A DNA stretch of 15,799 nt. It comes from Psychrilyobacter sp. Its GTDB lineage: Bacteria > Fusobacteriota > Fusobacteriia > Fusobacteriales > Fusobacteriaceae. The first letter of the stretch is position 1. The number at the start of each line of letters is the position of its first letter. The stretch covers positions 1 through 15,799 of the forward strand of contig JAUXGP010000009.1 in assembly GCA_030621995.1 (NCBI GenBank). Reading direction: 5' to 3'. The notes beneath the pieces were generated by a model. The model was not told the DNA's origin. It did no database searches and saw nothing but the letters and a program-made list of their open reading frames with translations. Below are positions 1 through 6,760 of the stretch, in pieces. Both the position numbers and the translations under genes were made by a program.

Positions 1-340
1 GTTCACCAAACATTCTGGCACTTCCATCTCCGATGGGCAGTTCATTCCCGTCTATCTCTACCATCAGATCTGTTATTTCAAATATAGACAGTGCAGATAG
101 AAAGTGTTCTATGGTATGAATCTTTGCATCATATTTATTTTTTAAATTAGTTCCACGAGTCAGATCAAAGGTGTTTTCCAGGTTCATTACCACCTCATTC
201 TCTCCCTCTTTTAGATCTACCCTTTTAAATATAATCCCTGTTTTTTCTGTAACCGGTATTAGTTTTATCTTTATTGTTTCACCCTTATGAAGACCTATTC
301 CCTCATAGGTTATCTCTTTTGCAATGGTTTTTCTTTTCAT
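1..340 (-). CDS. lpxC: LpxC, UDP-3-O-acyl-N-acetylglucosamine deacetylase (N-terminal 113 residues, cut by window edge)
   Basis: LpxC is the zinc deacetylase that commits UDP-GlcNAc to lipid A synthesis in the cytoplasm of Gram-negative cells. The open frame runs from an ATG at 338-340, preceded by GGGAGAGA, off the left edge of the window. The N-terminus has the family pattern of a conserved early segment (TIAKEITYEGIGLHKGE). Around residues 75-83 lies HTIEHFLSA, in which E78 and H79 match the catalytic glutamate and zinc-binding histidine of E. coli LpxC in both spacing and number. It is followed by VEIDGNELPIGDGSA (residues 94-108), another family signature. The gene lies 26 bp downstream of the helicase gene and is probably cotranscribed with it. 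The C-terminal two thirds, with the other zinc ligands, are not in the window. Its presence shows that the organism makes lipid A. Confidence 0.93.
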   Translation of the reverse strand, partial: MKRKTIAKEITYEGIGLHKGETIKIKLIPVTEKTGIIFKRVDLKEGENEVVMNLENTFDLTRGTNLKNKYDAKIHTIEHFLSALSIFEITDLMVEIDGNELPIGDGSARMFGE

Positions 341-366
341 TTTTTTCTCTCCCTAATTGCATCTTC

Positions 367-2532
367 TTATTCTTTCACTAAAAACTTTTCAGCTAGAACG
401 AGTGGCAATTTTTTATCTCCATCTCTAAATCTAATTACAAGTCTTTTCCCTGCTTCTACATCTTTTATAATTCCTGTACCAAACTTCTTATGAATTACCC
501 TCTCACCAATTTTAAATGGTGATTTGTCGTCTACCTTAAAGTCTGCCTTTGTAATTAAGTTTAATCCTCCTAATTTACTTTCCTTCTTTTTAGGAGCAAT
601 CTTTGCTTTATTTACATAATCGATATATGTATCATCTATCTCCTTTAAGAATCTGGACGGCTCCCTCATATAGGAAATCCTTCCATAAACCATCCTTTCA
701 GATGCATGGGAGATATGGAGTTTTTCCTCAGCACGAGTTATGGCCACATAGCACAGCCTTCTCTCCTCCTCTAAATCATCGTCGGAAAAGTCAGCTTTAG
801 CACTTGGAAACAGCTCGTCTTCCATCCCTACTAAGAAAACTATTGGAAATTCCAAGCCCTTGGAGTTATGGATCGTCATGAGTTTTACATAATCTGTATC
901 TTCTTCAAGATCATCTGTAGCTGCTACCAGTGCCGTCTGTTCTAAAAACTCTCCTACACTTATAAACCCTTCATACTGCTCCGAGTCTTCCATCTCCTGT
1001 ATAGAAGTTCGGAGTTCTCTTACGTTATCCATCCTGGCTTCAAATTTTTCATCGTAGGTAGATAAATAGTTCATATAGTTACTTCCCTCTAAGATCATAT
1101 CATATATCTCTGAGGCTGTAAGGAATTGACTTTCCTCCATTATTTTTTTTAACATCTCATATAATCTATATATGGTCACACGTAATGCAGGCCCTAATTT
1201 TATTTCTTCTATACGACCCATAGCTTCAAAAAAAGTTATCTCTTCACTATCTGCAAATTCTCTCAATTTATCAATTGTTGCAGGTCCTATTTTTCTTTTA
1301 GGAACATTGATTATTCTAAATAAACTAACGGTATCTTTGGGATTATTTATTACCCTCATATAGGAGAGGATATCCTTTACTTCCACCCTTTGATAAAACT
1401 GCATCCCGCCAAATATCTTATAGCTGATCCTATGTCTTAAAAAAGCTTCCTCAAATACCCTTGATTGTGCATTGGTTCTATATAAAACAGTATAATCTTT
1501 ATACGACCTGCCATTATTTTTGCCCTTTATGATCTCCTGCAGTATATAATCCGCCTCTGCTCTTCCATCTGATGCAGAAAATATCTCAATTAAGTGTCCT
1601 TTTTCTTTCTCAGTCCAAAGGTTTTTACCTCTGGAAGTTGTATTTAATTTAATAATACTATTTGCAGCTCCTAATATATTTTGAGTTGATCTATAATTTT
1701 GCTCCAATTTTACTACCATGGCATCCTTATATTCCTTCTCGAAATCCAGGATATTTCTTATATTTGCTCCTCTAAATCCATATATACTCTGGTCTTCATC
1801 ACCGACAACACATATATTTTTATGCTTTTTAGCTATCTTAGTTATTATCTGATATTGGATATTGTTGGTATCTTGATATTCGTCTACCATTACATATTCA
1901 TATCTGCTCTGTATTTTCTCCAAAACTTCTGCATCATCCAATAGTTTATTGGTATTTAGGAGTAGATCAGCAAAGTCCATAGCATTATTTTTTATAAGCT
2001 CCTCGGCATATTTTTCATATACCGCTGCCACGACTCTTGTATCAGCATTATAAACTTCCTTAGCTACATCTGCCGGCTCATCGCCGTCTTCCTTATATTT
2101 AGATATTTTAGATACTACAGATGCCGGAGTCAGCTGCTTATTTGTTACCACCAATTCCTTCATCAACCTGCCTACTAATTTTTTCTGATCATCGGCATCA
2201 TAGATATTAAAATTGGCATCATAACCTAATTTTGTAGCATATACCCGTAGCAATCTCACTCCAAATGAATGGAATGTAGATACCATAACTTTTTTAGCTT
2301 CTAAGCCTATTAAATTTCCTACCCTTTCTCTCATCTCTTTGGCTGCCTTATTTGTAAATGTTACAGCCAAGATCTTATACGGGCTGATTCCTTTTTCCAA
2401 CACCATATGGGCTATCCTATACGTAACTGTTCTTGTCTTTCCACTTCCTGCTCCTGCTAAGATCAGCAGCGCTCCATCTATTTTTTCTGCTGCTTTTCTC
2501 TGTTCACTGTTCAATCCGTTTAATATACTCAT
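367..2532 (-). CDS. pcrA: ATP-dependent DNA helicase, PcrA/UvrD family (superfamily 1)
   Basis: This is a 3'-5' DNA helicase of the UvrD/PcrA type, acting in excision repair, clearance of recombination filaments and rescue of stalled RNA polymerase. Visible motifs are the Walker A GAGSGKT (residues 27-33), DEYQDTN (217-223, Walker B), GDEDQSIYGFRGA (244-256), QNYRST (278-283) and, near the C-terminus, LMTIHNSKGLEFPIVF and CYVAITRAEEKL. The last ~54 residues (from DDKSPFKIGERV) form the Tudor-like tail found in PcrA/UvrD, which in homologues contacts RNA polymerase. The length of 721 aa is normal. I chose the ATG at 2530-2532 because AGGTGGG lies four bases upstream. A GTG three codons earlier (2541) sits inside that ribosome binding site and is unlikely to be the start. 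It has its own promoter, and lpxC follows after 26 bp. PcrA and UvrD cannot be told apart with certainty. Confidence 0.95.
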   Translation of the reverse strand: MSILNGLNSEQRKAAEKIDGALLILAGAGSGKTRTVTYRIAHMVLEKGISPYKILAVTFTNKAAKEMRERVGNLIGLEAKKVMVSTFHSFGVRLLRVYATKLGYDANFNIYDADDQKKLVGRLMKELVVTNKQLTPASVVSKISKYKEDGDEPADVAKEVYNADTRVVAAVYEKYAEELIKNNAMDFADLLLNTNKLLDDAEVLEKIQSRYEYVMVDEYQDTNNIQYQIITKIAKKHKNICVVGDEDQSIYGFRGANIRNILDFEKEYKDAMVVKLEQNYRSTQNILGAANSIIKLNTTSRGKNLWTEKEKGHLIEIFSASDGRAEADYILQEIIKGKNNGRSYKDYTVLYRTNAQSRVFEEAFLRHRISYKIFGGMQFYQRVEVKDILSYMRVINNPKDTVSLFRIINVPKRKIGPATIDKLREFADSEEITFFEAMGRIEEIKLGPALRVTIYRLYEMLKKIMEESQFLTASEIYDMILEGSNYMNYLSTYDEKFEARMDNVRELRTSIQEMEDSEQYEGFISVGEFLEQTALVAATDDLEEDTDYVKLMTIHNSKGLEFPIVFLVGMEDELFPSAKADFSDDDLEEERRLCYVAITRAEEKLHISHASERMVYGRISYMREPSRFLKEIDDTYIDYVNKAKIAPKKKESKLGGLNLITKADFKVDDKSPFKIGERVIHKKFGTGIIKDVEAGKRLVIRFRDGDKKLPLVLAEKFLVKE

Positions 2533-2568
2533 ATTTCCCACCTACACTCTTTTTTACATTCTTTCTAA

Positions 2569-2597
2569 ATTATATCATATCTCTTTTTCTATTTCAA
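2569..2597 (-). promoter_or_regulatory. Sigma-70-type promoter for the helicase-lpxC unit
   Basis: On the minus strand TTGAAA (2592-2597) and TATAAT (2569-2574) are separated by exactly 17 bases. Transcription would start near 2562, about 30 bases before the helicase ATG. I see no hairpin between the preceding gene (stop at 2644) and this promoter, so some read-through from upstream is possible. Confidence 0.7.
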
Positions 2598-2643
2598 TTT
2601 ATCGTAAAACAGACCTTAAAATCAGTTCAATTCAATTAAAAAT

Positions 2644-3867
2644 TTATATGGTACAGTCCATATGGATTGTTACATCTCCTACATCCTCAAATTTATTTAA
2701 GATGGAGTATTTTATATCATCGGATAGTTCATGCCCCTCATGGATGGTCATCTTTCCGTCTAACCTGATGTGCAGGGAGAGATAGATCATATTTCCCGAT
2801 GTTTTCATCCTTATATCGTGGGCATTTTCTATATATCCAAATGAACTCACATATTTATCTACCTCTTCTATTAATTTTCTATCCTGCATATCCATTAAAT
2901 TATTAGAAGTCTGAAAAATTATATGCAACCCCTCCTTACCAATAATCAGCCCTACCACTATACTGAGTAAGAGGTCAAATATCGGATCTACATAGATCGA
3001 TAACAGTATCCCCACCAAGACTCCTACAGAAGACAATACATCACTCTTATGCTCCCTGGCATCAGCTAAAACAGCATCATTTTTTATCCTCATCCCCACA
3101 TTATATTTATACCTGTATAATATATATTTAACAACTATTGAGATGAGTACGATAACCAAGGTTATCTTCTCTGGAATCAGGCGTATAGTTTCCCTAAAAT
3201 AATCTCCTATATTTTCCACAATCAAACTATATGCAGTGATCACCAGTATTACACCGATTATATTTCCTGCTATACTCTCTAATTTTCCGTGTCCATAGGG
3301 GTGTTCCTCATCTGCCGGTTTATTCCCCAGATATACTCCTACTAAGACTACGATGGATCCCACTATATCTGAAACTGAATGAAACCCGTCAGCTACCAGG
3401 GCTTTACTTTTTCCAACTATTCCAAAAAATATCTTTATCCCTGCTAAAATCATATTAATTACAATAGATATAAGGGTACTTCTTATCCCGTCTTTTTTTC
3501 TTTTTTCCCTGGCTGTAAGCCCGTCTACCTTATATAGGTTTCCAGACCATTCTTTGAATCCCACTTTTTTAAAAAATATGGTATTTTCCAAGTACTTATC
3601 CAAGTAGATCTCATCTATCCCCTTAACAGAGAGATAGTTTTTAATAAATTCTATTAATTTAGTCCCCAAGGAACTATATCTTCGGTCCTCCTCTATGAAT
3701 ATATCCTTTAAAATTTTATCCTTCCCCAATACAGAATATCCTATAATTTTTTCTTCAGATAAGATTATAAATACTATATCATCCGAATCTATTAAAATAT
3801 TAGGATTCAGTTCTTTTAATCTTTCTATAAATTTTTCCAGGGTCTTCCCTTTTAATATCCTATACAT
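2644..3867 (-). CDS. Cation diffusion facilitator transporter with N-terminal GNAT-like domain
   Basis: The C-terminal part (residues ~125-407) is a cation diffusion facilitator, an inner-membrane proton/divalent-metal antiporter. It shows VADGFHSVSDIVGS (158-171), HPYGHGKLE (189-197), several membrane helices between 128 and 310, and a cytoplasmic C-terminal domain ending HMDCTI. Expected metal ligands are H163 and D167 in helix 2 and D276 in helix 5; the position four before D276, often His, is Glu272 (REHKSD). The first ~115 residues resemble a GNAT acetyltransferase fold: IIGYSVL, then IFIEEDRRYSSLGTKLIEFI (an A-motif-like strand, loop and helix), then ENTIFFKKVGFKE. Such a fusion is unusual. 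The ATG at 3865-3867 is preferred because GGAGGGG lies just upstream; the ATG at 3877-3879 overlaps that site. Metal specificity and acetyltransferase activity cannot be stated. Confidence 0.88.
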   Translation of the reverse strand: MYRILKGKTLEKFIERLKELNPNILIDSDDIVFIILSEEKIIGYSVLGKDKILKDIFIEEDRRYSSLGTKLIEFIKNYLSVKGIDEIYLDKYLENTIFFKKVGFKEWSGNLYKVDGLTAREKRKKDGIRSTLISIVINMILAGIKIFFGIVGKSKALVADGFHSVSDIVGSIVVLVGVYLGNKPADEEHPYGHGKLESIAGNIIGVILVITAYSLIVENIGDYFRETIRLIPEKITLVIVLISIVVKYILYRYKYNVGMRIKNDAVLADAREHKSDVLSSVGVLVGILLSIYVDPIFDLLLSIVVGLIIGKEGLHIIFQTSNNLMDMQDRKLIEEVDKYVSSFGYIENAHDIRMKTSGNMIYLSLHIRLDGKMTIHEGHELSDDIKYSILNKFEDVGDVTIHMDCTI

Positions 3868-3901
3868 CTTCCCCTCCATAAGAGTTGTTTTTATTTAATC
3901 T

Positions 3902-3931
3902 ATTATAATACAAATTTTAAATTTACTCCAA
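3902..3931 (-). promoter_or_regulatory. Probable promoter of the cation transporter gene
   Basis: On the minus strand a perfect TATAAT (3902-3907) has TTGGAG (3926-3931) 18 bases upstream. The -35 is weak. It lies just downstream of the oleate hydratase terminator, as expected for a new transcription unit. Confidence 0.5.
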
Positions 3932-3937
3932 TTTATA

Positions 3938-3971
3938 TTAAAAAGCCAATGGATTCCCATTGACTTTTTAA
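3938..3971 (-). terminator. Hairpin terminator of the oleate hydratase gene
   Basis: TTAAAAAG (3938-3945) pairs with CTTTTTAA (3964-3971), and CAATGG (3947-3952) pairs with CCATTG (3957-3962), with one C/A mismatch between the two helices and a four-base loop. On the minus strand the stem ends in a T-rich run. It sits 44 bases after the hydratase stop codon and separates that gene from the transporter. Confidence 0.8.
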
Positions 3972-4014
3972 TATCTAAAATAGAATTTTTTTAAATCATT
4001 TTTTATAGTTTTCT

Positions 4015-5619
4015 CTATTTGCTGATTGCTTTCATAGCTTTTATCAGCACCTGAGGTTTATTAATTGAATCATAAACCGGCAAGACTTCCTTTTCGGTTT
4101 CAAAGAGCCCATAAACTGCCGTTTGAGCACATCGTACAGAGTATTCAACTGTAAAGACACAATCTTTGGGCAGTTCGGCAAACTGCCCAAGAAAAGCAAA
4201 GTTTGTTGCTCCTTCCGGCAAGACCTCAGGACGATCCCCCTTTGCACGCGGCATAAATAAACTGTCGATAAACGGCATGGCTACCGGAATACAATTAACT
4301 GTTCCTGATTCTACAATGGGTTTCATTAAGTCTTGGATTTTGAGATGATACCACAGTTCTTCAAGTATCTCTTCACCGTTACATTCAGACATTTTTTTCT
4401 TTATATAATTCCCCTCTTTGTCAGGGTACAAACCATATCCCCAGAAAATCTTTACGTCTTTTGGTTGATCTGAAAAATGCGGCTGACGGGCAATTACAAT
4501 CGACATCAGCCAATTAGAATCTGTCATAGTTACCAAACCGCCGGTTCCGTCTATATTCCCGGAAAATTTTTCCATATAATCATGAAATGTTCTGTCCTTC
4601 AGTGTGGCAGTAAACGAATACCATTTCTGTAAATCTATATTATCACTAAAAACTCCCGGATTGCCGAATTCTTTATCTTTTTTTGCTATTTTTTCCCAGA
4701 GCATCCACGACCCTGAAGTTGATTTACCTTTTAAAACTGGAGGTTTTGTCCAAGAACCATTATCTGTGCTTTCTGTGATAGAACCATTGGTTATAAATAC
4801 ATAATCATTTTCCAACAAGATAATTTCATCTTTTTTTCCGTCTTTATCAAAAACATGTAAAACCTCAGCTATTTTTTTGTCAGCAGAAAAATTAAAGTCG
4901 ATATCTACAACCTGTTTTCCCATCTCAAACTGTACTCCTTTTTCTTGAAGATATCGCTTAAGCGGTATAACATCCGATTGATATTGATTGTATTTAGTAC
5001 GCATAATGCCTCCAAGTCTAGGCAGTCCATCTATCAGATGTATAAAACGCCTCATATAACGTCTCATCTCTGCTAAACTACTCCATTTTTGAAATGCAAA
5101 CATCGTTGTCCAGAGTTTCCAGTAATTTGTTTCAAAAAATTCTTCTTCAAACCAGTCTTCAATTCGTTTGTTGTCTATTAACTTTTCAGGTGTAAGTGTC
5201 AATTTTAATAAAGCAACCTTTTCTTTTAATGAAAGTCCAAACGATGTGAGATCCATTTTTTCTCCATTTTTAAGTAAACGAGCTTTTGCATTCGAAATAA
5301 ATTTAGAACTGAATTCAAAGGTTTCATCTTTGACAGAAATATTTGGATCATCATAGGATGGTATATTAGATAAAAGATCCCAATAGCATTCAAAATGCTC
5401 CTCGTGCATCCTTCCGCCACGAACGATAAACCCTTTTTCTGGATCTCCGGCACCATCAAGGGCGCCTCCTAAAATATTATCCTGCTCCAATATATGAATA
5501 TTTTGCCCGGATACCTCGGCATCTTTTATTAAATAAACTGCACTTGCTAACGATGCTATACCGCTCCCTATAAGATATATTTTTGAATCTTTTGGATTTT
5601 TATTTTTTTCTCTTTGCAT
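4015..5619 (-). CDS. ohyA: Oleate hydratase (FAD-dependent fatty acid double-bond hydratase)
   Basis: Oleate hydratases (formerly 'myosin-cross-reactive antigen') add water to the cis-9 double bond of unsaturated fatty acids, giving 10-hydroxy fatty acids; many serve to detoxify host or dietary fatty acids. The N-terminus holds the dinucleotide-binding motif GSGIASLASA (18-27), then LGGALDGAG and RGGRMHEEHFECYWDLL (67-83), a family hallmark. TKYNQYQS (208-215) covers the region of the catalytic tyrosine of characterised enzymes. The C-terminal FTVEYSVRCAQTAVYGL is also typical. The length, 534 aa, is at the short end, but both termini look complete. Residue 71, after RGGR, is Met where many characterised members have Glu. 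The start has GGGGG eight bases upstream. It has its own promoter and terminator and so stands alone, divergent from mpg. Acquisition from Firmicutes is possible but not shown. Confidence 0.93.
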   Translation of the reverse strand: MQREKNKNPKDSKIYLIGSGIASLASAVYLIKDAEVSGQNIHILEQDNILGGALDGAGDPEKGFIVRGGRMHEEHFECYWDLLSNIPSYDDPNISVKDETFEFSSKFISNAKARLLKNGEKMDLTSFGLSLKEKVALLKLTLTPEKLIDNKRIEDWFEEEFFETNYWKLWTTMFAFQKWSSLAEMRRYMRRFIHLIDGLPRLGGIMRTKYNQYQSDVIPLKRYLQEKGVQFEMGKQVVDIDFNFSADKKIAEVLHVFDKDGKKDEIILLENDYVFITNGSITESTDNGSWTKPPVLKGKSTSGSWMLWEKIAKKDKEFGNPGVFSDNIDLQKWYSFTATLKDRTFHDYMEKFSGNIDGTGGLVTMTDSNWLMSIVIARQPHFSDQPKDVKIFWGYGLYPDKEGNYIKKKMSECNGEEILEELWYHLKIQDLMKPIVESGTVNCIPVAMPFIDSLFMPRAKGDRPEVLPEGATNFAFLGQFAELPKDCVFTVEYSVRCAQTAVYGLFETEKEVLPVYDSINKPQVLIKAMKAISK

Positions 5620-5650
5620 TATTTCAGCCCCCTTTAAGATTATTATTTAT

Positions 5651-5679
5651 ATTATGATATATAATCAAACCAACATCAA
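5651..5679 (-). promoter_or_regulatory. Promoter of the oleate hydratase gene
   Basis: On the minus strand TTGATG (5674-5679) and CATAAT (5651-5656) are separated by 17 bases, each with a good match to the sigma-70 consensus. The predicted start of transcription near 5644 gives a 5' leader of about 25 bases. I see no convincing operator palindrome beside it. Confidence 0.6.
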
Positions 5680-5804
5680 TTAATAGGTATTTCAAAAAAA
5701 ATAAAAAAATCCTTTTATTTAAATAAGCAAAACAGATTAAAATAAAAAAATACAGGAAAGAAAATTTTATGCAGTAAGTAAAAAAATAAAAAGGAGTGAA
5801 TAAA

Positions 5805-6404
5805 TTGAAAAACATTATGATTTTAAATAAAGATTTCTATACCCGGGATGGTCATTCAGTGGCAAGGGATCTTCTGGGAAAGGTGCTCGTTAGAAAGACA
5901 GGAAAAAATATCATGAGGGGAAGGATTATAGAAACAGAAGCATACCTTGCTCCTGAAGACAGAGCCTCCCATGCATATAACAACAGATTAACAAAACGAA
6001 CAAAAACCATGTTTATGGAAGGGGGACATTCCTACGTTTACCTGATATACGGTATCTACGGCTGTTTTAACGTCGTTGCAAACCTTAAAGGTATTCCACA
6101 TGCCGTTTTAATCAGAGCCTTAGAACCATTAGATGGTATAGAATTCATGTACGAAAACAGAAGGGCTAAAACGGACCGTGAGCTTTTAAACGGACCGGGA
6201 AAATTATGCCAGGCATTTAATATAAGCATAGACGACGATGCATGTGACTTGACGACTCAAGAAAATTTATGGATAGAAGATGATGGCTATGAACCAAAAT
6301 TCATAATAGAGTGCAAAAGAATCGGAATAGAATACGCAAAAGAATACAAGGAAAAACTCTGGCGTTTTTATATTAAAAATAATAAATTTATATCACGAAA
6401 ATAA
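5805..6404 (+). CDS. mpg: 3-methyladenine DNA glycosylase, AAG/MPG family
   Basis: A monofunctional DNA glycosylase that removes alkylated and deaminated purines such as 3-methyladenine and hypoxanthine, starting base excision repair. The family core is plain: IIETEAYLAPEDRASHAY (41-58) and YVYLIYGIYGCFNVV (77-91). By alignment with human AAG, E45 corresponds to the catalytic Glu125, Y47 to the base-intercalating Tyr127, and H56 and Y79 to the pocket residues His136 and Tyr159; all spacings agree. LNGPGKLCQAF (128-138) is also conserved. The best start is the TTG at 5805 (199 aa), eight bases after AAGGAG; a GTG at 5796 overlaps that site, and the ATG at 5817 is too far from it. It is a single gene, divergent from the hydratase and convergent with the SRP RNA. 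No clear terminator follows it. Confidence 0.94.
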   Translation: MKNIMILNKDFYTRDGHSVARDLLGKVLVRKTGKNIMRGRIIETEAYLAPEDRASHAYNNRLTKRTKTMFMEGGHSYVYLIYGIYGCFNVVANLKGIPHAVLIRALEPLDGIEFMYENRRAKTDRELLNGPGKLCQAFNISIDDDACDLTTQENLWIEDDGYEPKFIIECKRIGIEYAKEYKEKLWRFYIKNNKFISRK

Positions 6405-6424
6405 AGACTTCATAATTTTTTTGT

Positions 6425-6449
6425 AAAAAAAAAGGGCCGTACACCGACC
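6425..6449 (-). terminator. Terminator at the 3' end of the SRP RNA
   Basis: On the minus strand GGTCG (6445-6449) can pair with CGGCC (6435-6439) around a five-base loop, followed by nine T residues (6425-6433). The stem bases are the same ones that close the SRP RNA by pairing with its 5' end, so the two structures are mutually exclusive. Confidence 0.65.
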
Positions 6450-6703
6450 TTCGAAAACACCCCAACCACACGGCACCCTACTAAAAAACTCAAACAAAGC
6501 TACCCCATAACACCCAAAATAACCAACTTAGTGCTGCTTCCTTCCGAATCTGACACAGTTCACTGGCATTTCGCCGTATAGGACTTTCTTCTCAACATTT
6601 TCTAACAGGACCTGCTATGACAGACTGATCCTCAGGCCGACATCACCTCTACTAAAGCGGATTGTAGATTACAAGGCACCGCTGGCTCCCCGGTTAGTAC
6701 GAC
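6434..6703 (-). ncRNA. ffs: Signal recognition particle RNA, large bacterial type (4.5S/scRNA with Alu domain)
   Basis: SRP RNA binds Ffh and delivers nascent membrane and secreted proteins to FtsY. Read on the minus strand, CGGAAGGAAGCAGC (about 6533-6546) is the nearly invariant Ffh-binding apical loop, preceded by GTGTCAGAT. Nearer the 5' end, GCGGTGCCTTGTAATCTAC (about 6666-6684) contains the UGUAA signature of the Alu domain, so this is the ~270-nt type known from Bacillus and Clostridium rather than the ~110-nt E. coli type. The 5' end GTCGTAC (6697-6703) pairs with GTACGGC (about 6437-6443), and the neighbouring ACCG with CGGT, closing the molecule. A strong promoter ends seven bases upstream and a T9 run follows. 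Ends are predicted to within a few bases. Confidence 0.93.
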
Positions 6704-6709
6704 AAAATG

Positions 6710-6738
6710 AGTATATCATGATTTTTATATTAATGCAA
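6710..6738 (-). promoter_or_regulatory. ffs: SRP RNA promoter
   Basis: On the minus strand TTGCAT (6733-6738) and TATACT (6710-6715) are separated by 17 bases, and the predicted start, seven bases further on, is the G at 6703 that begins the closing helix. The phosphatase stop codon lies only 22 bases upstream of the -35, with no hairpin terminator between, so read-through into the RNA gene is possible. Confidence 0.75.
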
Positions 6739-6760
6739 ATTAATTTCCCGGGTTCCCCCC

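Noticed and set aside
2339..2785. Plus-strand open frame of 148 codons across the helicase-transporter junction
   Set aside because: It overlaps the 5' end of pcrA, its promoter and the transporter's 3' end on the opposite strand; its composition and lack of start signals mark it as a shadow.
6740..6760. GGGGGG-AA-CCCGGG after the phosphatase stop codon as a terminator
   Set aside because: No proper loop-and-stem followed by a T tract is formed; it lies directly before the SRP promoter.
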